Shown here: positions 1 through 4,903 of the stretch, piece by piece
How the letters are laid out: each line of letters opens with the position of its first letter
How positions within the stretch are numbered: position 1 is the stretch's first letter
NCBI GenBank assembly: GCA_902795715.1
Contig: CADBME010000372.1
Coordinates: 1-6,328 of the forward strand
Direction: 5' to 3'
Origin: an uncultured Lachnospiraceae bacterium
GTDB lineage: Bacteria; Bacillota_A; Clostridia; Lachnospirales; Lachnospiraceae
DNA length: 6,328 nucleotides
Notes under the pieces: model-generated
Database searches by the model: none
Seen by the model: the letters and a program-made list of their open reading frames with translations, nothing else
What the model was told of the DNA's origin: nothing
Position numbers and translations under genes: made by a program

Positions 1-231
1 GCAGATGAGATCAATTACAAAGAGTTATCCGACAGAGTCAGACAGTTCAAGGAAACTGAGGAAGGAGTTAATGATATGTGCGATATATTGGATGAAATGA
101 GAAACGATGTAAGAATTGAAAACGCAAAAAAGATGATTGATGATGGCTCTTTATCACTAGAGAAAATAGCAGAGTTCTCCGGTCTCTCAATTGATAAAGT
201 CAGAGAGCTTGCAGGCAATAAGTCAGCCTAA
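1..231 (+). CDS. C-terminal end of Rpn/PD-(D/E)XK transposase-like protein (5' truncated by window)
   Basis: An open frame runs from the first base to a TAA at 229-231, giving 76 residues with no start in view. The visible part is charged and helical: a segment around ELSDRVRQFKETEEGVNDMC, then LDEMRNDVRIENAKKMIDDG, then a small helix-turn-helix-like end (LSLEKIAEFSGLSIDKVREL). A tail of this form (MCD-like helix, then 'LSLEKIAEFSGLS..KV.EL') is familiar from the C-termini of Rpn-family recombination-promoting nucleases, also annotated as PD-(D/E)XK transposase-like proteins, which are abundant in Lachnospiraceae. The nuclease domain itself would lie upstream of the window, so the family call rests on the tail only. 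The gene ends in an intrinsic terminator 28 bases later, so it is separate from the downstream genes. Confidence 0.6.
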   Translation, partial: ADEINYKELSDRVRQFKETEEGVNDMCDILDEMRNDVRIENAKKMIDDGSLSLEKIAEFSGLSIDKVRELAGNKSA

Positions 232-259
232 TAAGATAACAAGACAAGTACAAAGCTTG

Positions 260-292
260 AGGACTCACGTTAAAGTGAGTCCTTTATTTTAT
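260..292 (+). terminator. Intrinsic terminator of the partial gene
   Basis: A perfect 9-bp stem, AGGACTCAC (260-268) with GTGAGTCCT (275-283), closes a 6-base loop and is followed directly by a T-rich run (TTTATTTTAT). This is a textbook Rho-independent terminator for plus-strand transcription. Confidence 0.92.
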
Positions 293-417
293 AACTTAAT
301 ATGTTTATCCAATCTAAATATGTCAGGATTATTATCTTGATAGTAAACAGAACAAAAAACGAACATATTTTCAGTGGAGAGGCATATAACAATAAGAGAC
401 AATAAAACAAATCACAG

Positions 418-455
418 ATTCACGTAAGATCACTGAACAAATCGTTTTCGTGAAT
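418..455. repeat. Short inverted repeat ATTCACG/CGTGAAT
   Basis: ATTCACG (418-424) and CGTGAAT (449-455) are perfect 7-base inverted arms separated by 24 bases. This is a minor structure at the left edge of the GATC-rich stretch; with only 7 pairs and an AT-rich background it could be chance. Confidence 0.35.
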
Positions 456-740
456 ATTAATATGATTATGAATCTAAACATAAAACTAATTAATGATTGA
501 TTAAACGATCCAAACGCTGCGTACGATCAATAAATTAATTCTGATATGAATGATTGATCGATTAGAATCAAATAAAAAGATCGTACGAGCGATTCAGGAT
601 TAATCTATCGAATGAATCATCATAAACATACAAATAAAAAGATCATAACGAATGAACGATCATGAATCAGTTAATCATTGATCATGAATACACATAATGA
701 ATTGATATAAGTAATCGGACCTGATAATCATAGCCGGATC
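428..740. repeat. GATC-rich repetitive segment
   Basis: GATC starts at 428, 507, 525, 556, 579, 641, 658, 680 and 737: nine sites in 313 bases, where about one would be expected from base composition. Direct repeats include AATGATTGAT (492-501 and 549-558), CAAATAAAAAGATC (569-582 and 631-644, a 62-base offset) and GATCATGAAT (658-667 and 680-689). The repeats are irregular in spacing, so this is not a CRISPR array or a simple tandem repeat. A role as binding array, origin-like region or element end is conjecture. Confidence 0.6.
516..590. repeat. Long inverted repeat within the GATC-rich segment
   Basis: GCTGCGTACGATC (516-528) pairs with GATCGTACGAGC (579-590): twelve base pairs interrupted only by one bulged G (519). 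Inside the 50-base interval a second partial pairing is possible between TAATTCT and AGAATCA (one mismatch), giving a nested hairpin or cruciform. The outer stem is unusually GC-containing for its surroundings. Confidence 0.55.
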
Positions 741-1119
741 CTGAAACACATTAATTCAAATCATATAAGCAGCCATATCCACGTTATTCCCAATCTAAAT
801 ATACTCCCCATTCACCAAAATATTAATTATACCGAATTAGATATAGAAGAAAATAAGTATACCCTGTAATGGATTGATCTGATGATAATAGTATTTTCGG
901 GTTTAATGGTCTACTGATTATCTATGATGATTACAGATATATTCCTGCTAACGGATAGCTTTATTCGTGATTTTTAAAATGAGAGTTAAACAAATTATAT
1001 GCGGCTATTTGAAAAGCACAATTTGATTAAAGACCAAGTTGGCATAGATGAATAAAAACTCTATTCGTGCTCATATATACAATAACAAATGATAGGGGAG
1101 TGTTTAATTCAGAGATTTA

Positions 1120-1169
1120 GCAGGGAATTGCTACCGGTTCCTTTTTTCTGTTATTTAGCTCTTCCCTGC
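1120..1169 (+). other. Long-range hairpin, possible terminator
   Basis: GCAGGGAA (1120-1127) is the exact reverse complement of TTCCCTGC (1162-1169), with a 34-base loop. Inside the loop a second T-run (CTTTTTTC, about 1140-1147) follows a weak GGAA/TTCC pairing, and the outer stem is followed by AATTTTTATCTT. Either stem could act as a weak plus-strand terminator. No gene that would need it is visible just upstream. Confidence 0.35.
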
Positions 1170-1251
1170 AATTTTTATCTTCATAAATACGTAAATAACT
1201 GCTAATCATTATTCAATTAATTCGAACCCCAAAAAGTTGATTCAAAACTTC

Positions 1252-1392
1252 TTAGTCAATATATTTCTTTACTCCATCTGGTGTCTGTATATATGCTTTC
1301 TTTTTGCGGCAATCATATTTGGCAATTGGCTTATTGCATACTTTCGCTTTTTGAATTGCTGCATTAATTGCAGCATTAACTCTTTTATCCAT
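1252..1392 (-). CDS. Small protein or 3' remnant of one (46 aa from ATG)
   Basis: On the minus strand an open frame ends at TAA (1252-1254) and is open back to a TAG at 1468-1470. The only ATG in frame is at 1390-1392, giving MDKRVNAAINAAIQKAKVCN and then a basic part ending in AYIQTPDGVKKYID. The composition is protein-like: an amphipathic Ala/Lys-rich helix, then a short strand-turn-strand 'KPIAKYD...AYIQTPDG.KKYI'. Endings of the form 'PIA.YD...KRAYLEYPDG...YV' occur in small uncharacterised Firmicutes proteins; that similarity is from memory and weak. No good Shine-Dalgarno precedes the ATG, and sensible residues (KYVIHIVTSDCKDTDDLSSEDQD) continue upstream of it, so the intact gene was probably longer and has lost its start. 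It is divergent from the toxin-antitoxin operon. No function can be assigned. Confidence 0.4.
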   Translation of the reverse strand: MDKRVNAAINAAIQKAKVCNKPIAKYDCRKKKAYIQTPDGVKKYID

Positions 1393-1510
1393 ATCCTGGT
1401 CTTCAGAACTCAAATCATCGGTGTCTTTGCAGTCTGAAGTTACTATATGTATTACATATTTACCAATCTATTCCCTTTCGCGATGCTGCTTCTCATTAAA
1501 TATTTTATAA

Positions 1511-1539
1511 TTGACTTATTGGAAAAAAACACCGATAAT
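1511..1539 (+). promoter_or_regulatory. Promoter of the toxin-antitoxin operon
   Basis: TTGACT (1511-1516) and GATAAT (1534-1539) are each one base from the sigma-A consensus and are separated by exactly 17 bases with an A-rich spacer. Transcription should start near 1546, leaving a leader of under 30 bases before the TTG start codon at 1573. Confidence 0.85.
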
Positions 1540-1555
1540 GGTATCAAATGATACC
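1540..1555. promoter_or_regulatory. Palindromic operator over the transcription start
   Basis: GGTATCA-AA-TGATACC is a perfect 7+7 dyad beginning at the base after the -10 box, so it covers the predicted transcription start. Placement and symmetry are those of an autoregulatory operator bound by a dimeric helix-turn-helix antitoxin. The downstream antitoxin candidate carries an Xre-type DNA-binding domain and is the natural ligand. The ligand is inferred; the dyad is directly visible. Confidence 0.75.
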
Positions 1556-1557
1556 AC

Positions 1558-1564
1558 AGGAGAG
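1558..1564 (+). promoter_or_regulatory. Ribosome binding site that fixes the TTG start
   Basis: AGGAGAG ends 8 bases before TTG at 1573. No ATG or GTG in this frame lies near it, so the strong Shine-Dalgarno supports TTG as the toxin start. A weak start codon is a common way to keep toxin synthesis below antitoxin synthesis. Confidence 0.75.
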
Positions 1565-1572
1565 TTATAACA

Positions 1573-2004
1573 TTGTCTGACGAGAAATCCAGAATTGAGA
1601 GCAAATTAGATATCCAGGCATATCTTCAAGATCTCAATTATGCGTTGGATCATGGCGCTGAAGTTAGGTTTCAAATAGATAGAATTGTTGATAACAACAG
1701 AGATGAACAATATACAAATAAATATACTATTAGTGATTTGTTTCCTAACGATAACCCAGTTGATGTATTAAAAAAGGAACTTCGTAATCTTAGTATTGAT
1801 GATTATATTAGGACAGTAAAAGATACAAGATTTAAGAATAGAAGCGAGATGCGTGAGTTTGGGAAAATATATTCTGGTAGAGATGTTTATATAAAGATTC
1901 GTGTTGAATTGCTAACTAATAATGGTAATCATACGGTTTTTATAATGTCGTTTCATTATGCTGAAACACCGTTTACAGAGAGTATATTTCCCTACAGATT
2001 GTGA
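1573..2004 (+). CDS. MqsR/RelE-like toxin candidate of a type II TA module
   Basis: A 143-residue cytoplasmic protein starting at TTG, with no signal peptide or membrane segment. The C-terminal two thirds match the layout of MqsR mRNA interferases: 'LxxxD(F/Y)xxx(K/R)' (LSIDDYIR, residues 73-80), a Tyr in a basic stretch (Y100), the strand VYIKIRV (105-111) and a last strand ending MSF (125-127). In E. coli MqsR the matching parts are LSESDFYKSM, VYLKITV and IVSFK. The catalytic Tyr (Y81 in E. coli) would be Y106 here, R80 would replace K56, and H128 the C-terminal Lys. MqsR cleaves mRNA, so this is a likely ribonuclease toxin. It is longer than MqsR (about 98 residues), with an extra N-terminal and central segment. 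It is followed 9 bases later by an MqsA-like antitoxin, matching the toxin-first order of mqsRA. The alignment was made by eye: a toxin role is well supported by context, the exact family less so. Confidence 0.68.
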   Translation: MSDEKSRIESKLDIQAYLQDLNYALDHGAEVRFQIDRIVDNNRDEQYTNKYTISDLFPNDNPVDVLKKELRNLSIDDYIRTVKDTRFKNRSEMREFGKIYSGRDVYIKIRVELLTNNGNHTVFIMSFHYAETPFTESIFPYRL

Positions 2005-2007
2005 GGA
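2003..2007 (+). promoter_or_regulatory. Ribosome binding site of the antitoxin, overlapping the toxin stop
   Basis: GAGGA overlaps the last two bases of the toxin's TGA stop (2002-2004) and lies 6 bases before ATG at 2014. The overlap suggests translational coupling, with ribosomes ending the toxin reinitiating on the antitoxin. Confidence 0.75.
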
Positions 2008-2013
2008 TTTAGT

Positions 2014-3030
2014 ATGAGCAAAATAACTAGGTTATGCCCTATTTGCATGGAAAAACATGATGTTAAAACTATCCATGTTAAGGAGACTAATTTCTTTAAG
2101 GGACAGCATGTGGAATATGATGCCCAATATTCATATTGTGAACTTACGGATGAATCTTATGCAGATGAAGAACAACTCACGTCAAACGATATTGCTATGA
2201 AAAATGCTTATCGTGAAAAGATGGGGCTTCTTACATCTGATCAGATTTCCGAGATCCGTTCCAAGTATAAGATCAGCCAAACTGATTTATGTATATTACT
2301 TGGTTGGGGTCAAAAGACAATTACACGTTATGAGAGTCATCAGGTACAGGACAATGCTCACGATTCAATTTTAAGGAAGCTTGACCGAGATCCGGAATGG
2401 TTTTTGGAATTGTTAAAAGAAGCCAAGGATTCAATTTCTGATTCTGCATATGCAAAGTACTATGAAACCGGCTCCATATTATTTGAGCATTATCATGACA
2501 ATTATTTAAAGCTAGCCATAATGTCAAAGTATACTAAGTATATAAATAAGCCGGAAGCCAATGGCAATAAAGAATTATCCCTTGATGTAGTAGTTGATAT
2601 GATCAACTACTATGCCAATTCAAGTAATGTAACAGGATTATATCTTGTTAAACTTTTGAAAATGCTTTGGTATGCAGATGCTCTCTCCTTCAAGCGTTTC
2701 GGACATGCAATTTCAGGCTTGGTATACCGTTCCCTTCCTATGGGTGCGGCGCCTATAGCTTACGAAACTATTATTGATCTTAGTTCTATATCATATGATG
2801 AAATCGATTGGGGAGATGGAATAGGCAAAAAGATTGCAAAGACTAACGTCGATGATTATCCCTATCTTAACATTGAAGATATAGAAGTTCTCAAAACTGT
2901 TATAAATAGATTTGGAAAAGCAACAACAGAAGAAATCGTTGAAGCAATGCATAAAGAAGATTCTTATACTAAAACCACAAAGAAAGATATCATTCTCTAT
3001 AAATATGCATGTTCATTAAGTATAGATTAA
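2014..3030 (+). CDS. Zinc-ribbon/HTH/Panacea (SocA-like, DUF4065) antitoxin
   Basis: A 338-residue protein in three parts. Residues 1-55 are an MqsA/YgiT-type zinc ribbon with CPIC (C8, C11) and a third Cys at C42; the position where a fourth would stand (CELT) is Thr. Residues about 73-125 form an Xre-type helix-turn-helix (SDQISEIRSKYKISQTDLC, then LGWGQKTITRYES, with the recognition helix at about 99-107). Residues about 185-315 are a Panacea/SocA-like domain, with the signature helix LVKLLKMLWYADALSFKRFG (211-230), then HAISGLVYRSLPMGAAP. Panacea domains are known as interchangeable toxin-neutralising modules, and MqsA both neutralises MqsR and represses its own operon. By inference this protein holds the upstream toxin inactive and binds the palindrome at 1540-1555. 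Its ribosome binding site overlaps the toxin stop. No terminator is evident after its TAA, and the next gene is convergent, 52 bases away. Confidence 0.85.
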   Translation: MSKITRLCPICMEKHDVKTIHVKETNFFKGQHVEYDAQYSYCELTDESYADEEQLTSNDIAMKNAYREKMGLLTSDQISEIRSKYKISQTDLCILLGWGQKTITRYESHQVQDNAHDSILRKLDRDPEWFLELLKEAKDSISDSAYAKYYETGSILFEHYHDNYLKLAIMSKYTKYINKPEANGNKELSLDVVVDMINYYANSSNVTGLYLVKLLKMLWYADALSFKRFGHAISGLVYRSLPMGAAPIAYETIIDLSSISYDEIDWGDGIGKKIAKTNVDDYPYLNIEDIEVLKTVINRFGKATTEEIVEAMHKEDSYTKTTKKDIILYKYACSLSID

Positions 3031-3082
3031 TACTCCTGTTCTCTTACGGTTTGCTTTGAGATCAACATATATGGTGTTTATG

Positions 3083-3382
3083 CTAGTTATAATTTTTCCG
3101 ACCAAAACAGTAGCCGGATGTTATTTGGGTCGCACTTTTTTTAGCGCCTACACGTTCAATAACACTGTCATCTTTTACATCACTTACTTGATCTAAAGTT
3201 AAAGAATTCTGTTCTATAGCTAATGATGAATGGATTGACTTTATGCGATTATCTCTACGCAGTTTGGAATTCTTTGAAAGTTGCTCAGATATCGTTATTC
3301 GACCGGTTAGTTCGGCAATTTCAATCACTAGATTAGTAATGTCATCTGTCATAGTAAATGGCGGAACATACGATTCACTCAT
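3083..3382 (-). pseudogene. Fic-family protein remnant lacking the catalytic core (99 aa)
   Basis: The first about 69 residues are a clear Fic N-terminus: YVPPFTMTDDITNLVIEIAE, then LRRDNRIKSIHSSLAIEQNS, then LTLDQVSDV. This is the usual 'PPF...I..L..EI...LRR.NRIKSIHSSLAIEGN.L...QV' region holding the inhibitory helix motif (S/T)xxxE(G/N), here S53-L-A-I-E57-Q58 with Gln in place of Gly. Full proteins continue for about 200 more residues with the HPFxxGNGR active site. Here the frame jumps to KDDSVIERVGAKKS, which reads like the winged-helix end of such a protein, followed by 15 unrelated residues and TAG. The likeliest history is an in-frame internal deletion removing the whole catalytic domain, plus decay of the tail. 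It still has AGGAG (3388-3392) 5 bases before ATG and a promoter-like sequence, so a short protein may be made. It differs in type from the intact Fic gene upstream. Confidence 0.72.
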
Positions 3383-3401
3383 AAAAACTCCTATTACGAC
3401 T

Positions 3402-3431
3402 ATTATAAAACCTAGTCAAGAGAATAAACAA
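3402..3431 (-). promoter_or_regulatory. Possible promoter of the Fic remnant
   Basis: On the minus strand TTGTTT (3426-3431) and a perfect TATAAT (3402-3407) are 18 bases apart, about 20 bases before the ATG at 3380-3382. A TTGACT (3414-3419) overlaps the spacer and could pair with a weaker TAATAG further down instead. Either way the remnant appears to keep its own promoter. Confidence 0.5.
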
Positions 3432-3491
3432 AAAGCCCAATCCTTACAAATAATTATAACATTCGAATTAACTGATATATCTCAATTCTTT

Positions 3492-4790
3492 TCAATCTCT
3501 ATTACTTATAAATAGCTCAAAACTATCCAGTTCATTATCCGCACCGTTTAACAGATTCATATAAAAACGATTCAGATATTCAATAGTCGGATGGACATCA
3601 TATGCTGTTGATGAATAGCAGCTTCTGACTAATGCATTCCTGTAATAATCACTGTTATTCTTAAAAGGCGTGTTATTTACGTTATATCCGAGTGACTTAA
3701 GATAAAGTTCAATGAATACGGCGGTAGCACTAGTATTCCCTTCTGCAAACGGATGAGTTTGCCAGATCTTTCTGGTGAACTCAGACAGATGATCTATATC
3801 TTCTTCTGTCATCGGAGATGAATATGTATACTCTTTCTCGTCTTCCATTATCAGATTAAGCTGGCTCTTTATTGATAAATGATCCGAATAATAAACAGAA
3901 TCTCCAAGAAGGATCGGTTCACGTTTACGTATGTTATAAGTTCTGAATTTACCGGTTATATCAGGATCAAATACATCATCAAACAGCACCGAATGAATAA
4001 CCAGCAAAAAGTTGGTATTCATGTTGAAATCAGAGAATTCCAGCATTTGAGCTATACGCAATGAAACGGTGTCAGCCTCATGCTGTCGTGTGCCGGAAGA
4101 ACCGTATTCCTTTTTAAGAGCCTGATCTATCTCATCATAAGTCTTCTTCCCTGCTATGTTCTCATCAGCAAGTTTAAGAAGGTATTTCGAGGGTTTCAGA
4201 CCATCAACAGCCTGAAGTCCTGTCGCAGCATCCCATATGTTTCTCTTATATTCCCGGTCACTGCTCTCAGGGATAACTTCATAAGGAATGCTCTCGCCAA
4301 AACCACTATCTTTATAGGTATCTTTTATTTCTTTAAGAATGCTATCTGTTCCCTGCTTGTAATTTGATTGACGATTCTTAAACTCTCTAAGTAATTCTTC
4401 TCCTGAATAACCTTCAACGATCAGTTGGGCAAGGAGGTTTTCGGGAGTATAAGAATCAATTAAAAGATCAACAGATTTCGAAGGTTGAGAACTCGTGTTG
4501 CAAACGATATTCTCCCGCTGCAATACATTTATGATCTGCTTCTCAACGGATTGTGTATAAAGGCTTAATTCATAGGATCGGATCCGCTCATTTAATTTAA
4601 CCGGTGATACAAAACCGTTATCCGTGAGTGCAACAAGACGGTTGATAACGGTTTTATTGGTAACTCCAATGGCCTTGGATATTTCGATTGGAGTAAATCT
4701 GTATTTACCGTTGCTGACCAAATACAATAAGAGCTCTTTCTCTCTTATTGATAAGTTGGAAAGTAGTTTATTCAGTGTATTTCCGGGCAT
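3492..4790 (-). CDS. Fic-domain protein with winged helix and VbhA-like antitoxin segment
   Basis: A 432-residue cytoplasmic protein starting at ATG 4788-4790, behind CAGGAGT (4797-4803). Residues about 12-75 are a winged helix (LSIREKELLLYLV, FTPIEISKAIGVTNKTVINR, then a basic wing). Residues about 183-228 (WDAATGLQAVDGLKPSKYLL, then LADENIAGKKTYDEIDQALK) resemble the VbhA-type antitoxin helix bundle that precedes or pairs with Fic domains; its (S/T)xxxE(G/N) position reads LQAVDG. The Fic fold follows (about 235-415) with GKFRTYNI, HPFAEGNTS (346-354) and YYRNALVRS. Fic enzymes move AMP or another nucleotide or phosphate group from a nucleotide substrate to a target protein. In relatives the motif is normally HPFxEGNTR; here the Arg that contacts the nucleotide phosphates is Ser354 (codon AGT). 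This may lower activity or change the substrate. It lies 113 bases downstream of the ATPase gene on the same strand. Confidence 0.85.
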   Translation of the reverse strand: MPGNTLNKLLSNLSIREKELLLYLVSNGKYRFTPIEISKAIGVTNKTVINRLVALTDNGFVSPVKLNERIRSYELSLYTQSVEKQIINVLQRENIVCNTSSQPSKSVDLLIDSYTPENLLAQLIVEGYSGEELLREFKNRQSNYKQGTDSILKEIKDTYKDSGFGESIPYEVIPESSDREYKRNIWDAATGLQAVDGLKPSKYLLKLADENIAGKKTYDEIDQALKKEYGSSGTRQHEADTVSLRIAQMLEFSDFNMNTNFLLVIHSVLFDDVFDPDITGKFRTYNIRKREPILLGDSVYYSDHLSIKSQLNLIMEDEKEYTYSSPMTEEDIDHLSEFTRKIWQTHPFAEGNTSATAVFIELYLKSLGYNVNNTPFKNNSDYYRNALVRSCYSSTAYDVHPTIEYLNRFYMNLLNGADNELDSFELFISNRD

Positions 4791-4796
4791 ATGGAT

Positions 4797-4803
4797 ACTC
4801 CTG
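4797..4803 (-). promoter_or_regulatory. Ribosome binding site of the Fic gene
   Basis: On the minus strand CAGGAGT lies 6 bases before the ATG at 4788-4790. It supports that start over internal Met codons. Confidence 0.75.
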
Positions 4804-4827
4804 TGAAATTAATCTGCGCCGATGAAT

Positions 4828-4858
4828 TTACACTAATATTACACTATTTCTTCACTAA
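4828..4858 (-). promoter_or_regulatory. Iterated repeats and possible promoter upstream of the Fic gene
   Basis: TTACACTA occurs at 4828-4835 and 4839-4846 (11-base offset), and a degenerate third copy, TTCACTAA, begins at 4851 (12-base offset). On the coding (minus) strand this is TAGTGTAA repeated about once per helical turn. A weak promoter can be read across it: TTCGAA, 17 bases, TAATAT. Repeats in phase with the helix over a promoter suggest a regulator binding site, possibly for the Fic protein's own winged helix. Copy number is small and the AT-rich context makes chance possible. Confidence 0.45.
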
Positions 4859-4903
4859 TTCGAACAGCTCAGATACAATATTTTTATACCATATGATATT
4901 AAT

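Larger units (their letters stand above)
293..1251. other. AT-rich region without a convincing gene
   Basis: No frame on either strand gives a coding stretch with a plausible start, ribosome binding site and protein-like composition; stops are frequent in all six frames. The region is not featureless. The part from about 428 to 740 is dominated by GAT/ATC/AAT words and carries nine GATC sites, repeated 10-14-mers and a long inverted repeat (listed separately). A 13-base word, CCAATCTAAATAT, occurs at 309-321 and again at 790-802. The variant pair CTTTATTCGTG (near 959) and CTCTATTCGTG (near 1059) recurs about 100 bases apart. A long-range hairpin sits at 1120-1169. Possibilities include decayed mobile-element DNA, a structured non-coding RNA or a protein-binding array; none can be chosen from the sequence. 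Confidence 0.6.

Noticed and set aside
15..218. Minus-strand frame of 67 codons
   Set aside because: It is antisense to the Rpn-like coding tail, which has the better composition and a terminator right behind it.
428..740. CRISPR array or replication origin
   Set aside because: Repeat units are not constant in length or spacing, which excludes CRISPR. No DnaA box close to TTATCCACA was found (the nearest, around 774-782, has two mismatches) and no rep or dnaA gene is present, so origin is not claimed.
840..1090. Decayed minus-strand coding sequence (fragments such as IKLSVSRNISVIIIDNQ, MSTNRVFIHLCQLGL)
   Set aside because: The fragments are short, broken by stops, lack ribosome binding sites, and match no family I recognise.
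1089..1205. Plus-strand ATG frame of 38 codons starting MIGECLIQRFSRELLP
   Set aside because: No Shine-Dalgarno lies before the ATG and the frame coincides with the hairpin at 1120-1169. The composition is not convincing as a protein, so it is more likely non-coding.
1237..1437. Plus-strand open frame of 66 codons rich in Ile, Phe and Cys
   Set aside because: It lies opposite the more protein-like minus-strand frame at 1252-1467, has no ribosome binding site, and its hydrophobic look is what the complement of Lys/Ala-rich coding gives.
2321..2527. Minus-strand frame of 68 codons inside the antitoxin gene
   Set aside because: It is wholly antisense to the HTH region of a well-supported gene.
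3031..3082. Shared terminator between the convergent TA operon and the Fic remnant
   Set aside because: No stem with a T-run was found on either strand in these 52 bases.
3243..3515. Plus-strand frame of 90 codons
   Set aside because: It is antisense to the Fic remnant and its upstream region, with no ribosome binding site and a non-protein-like end.
3879..4367. Two plus-strand frames of 61 and 95 codons
   Set aside because: Both are antisense to the intact Fic gene.
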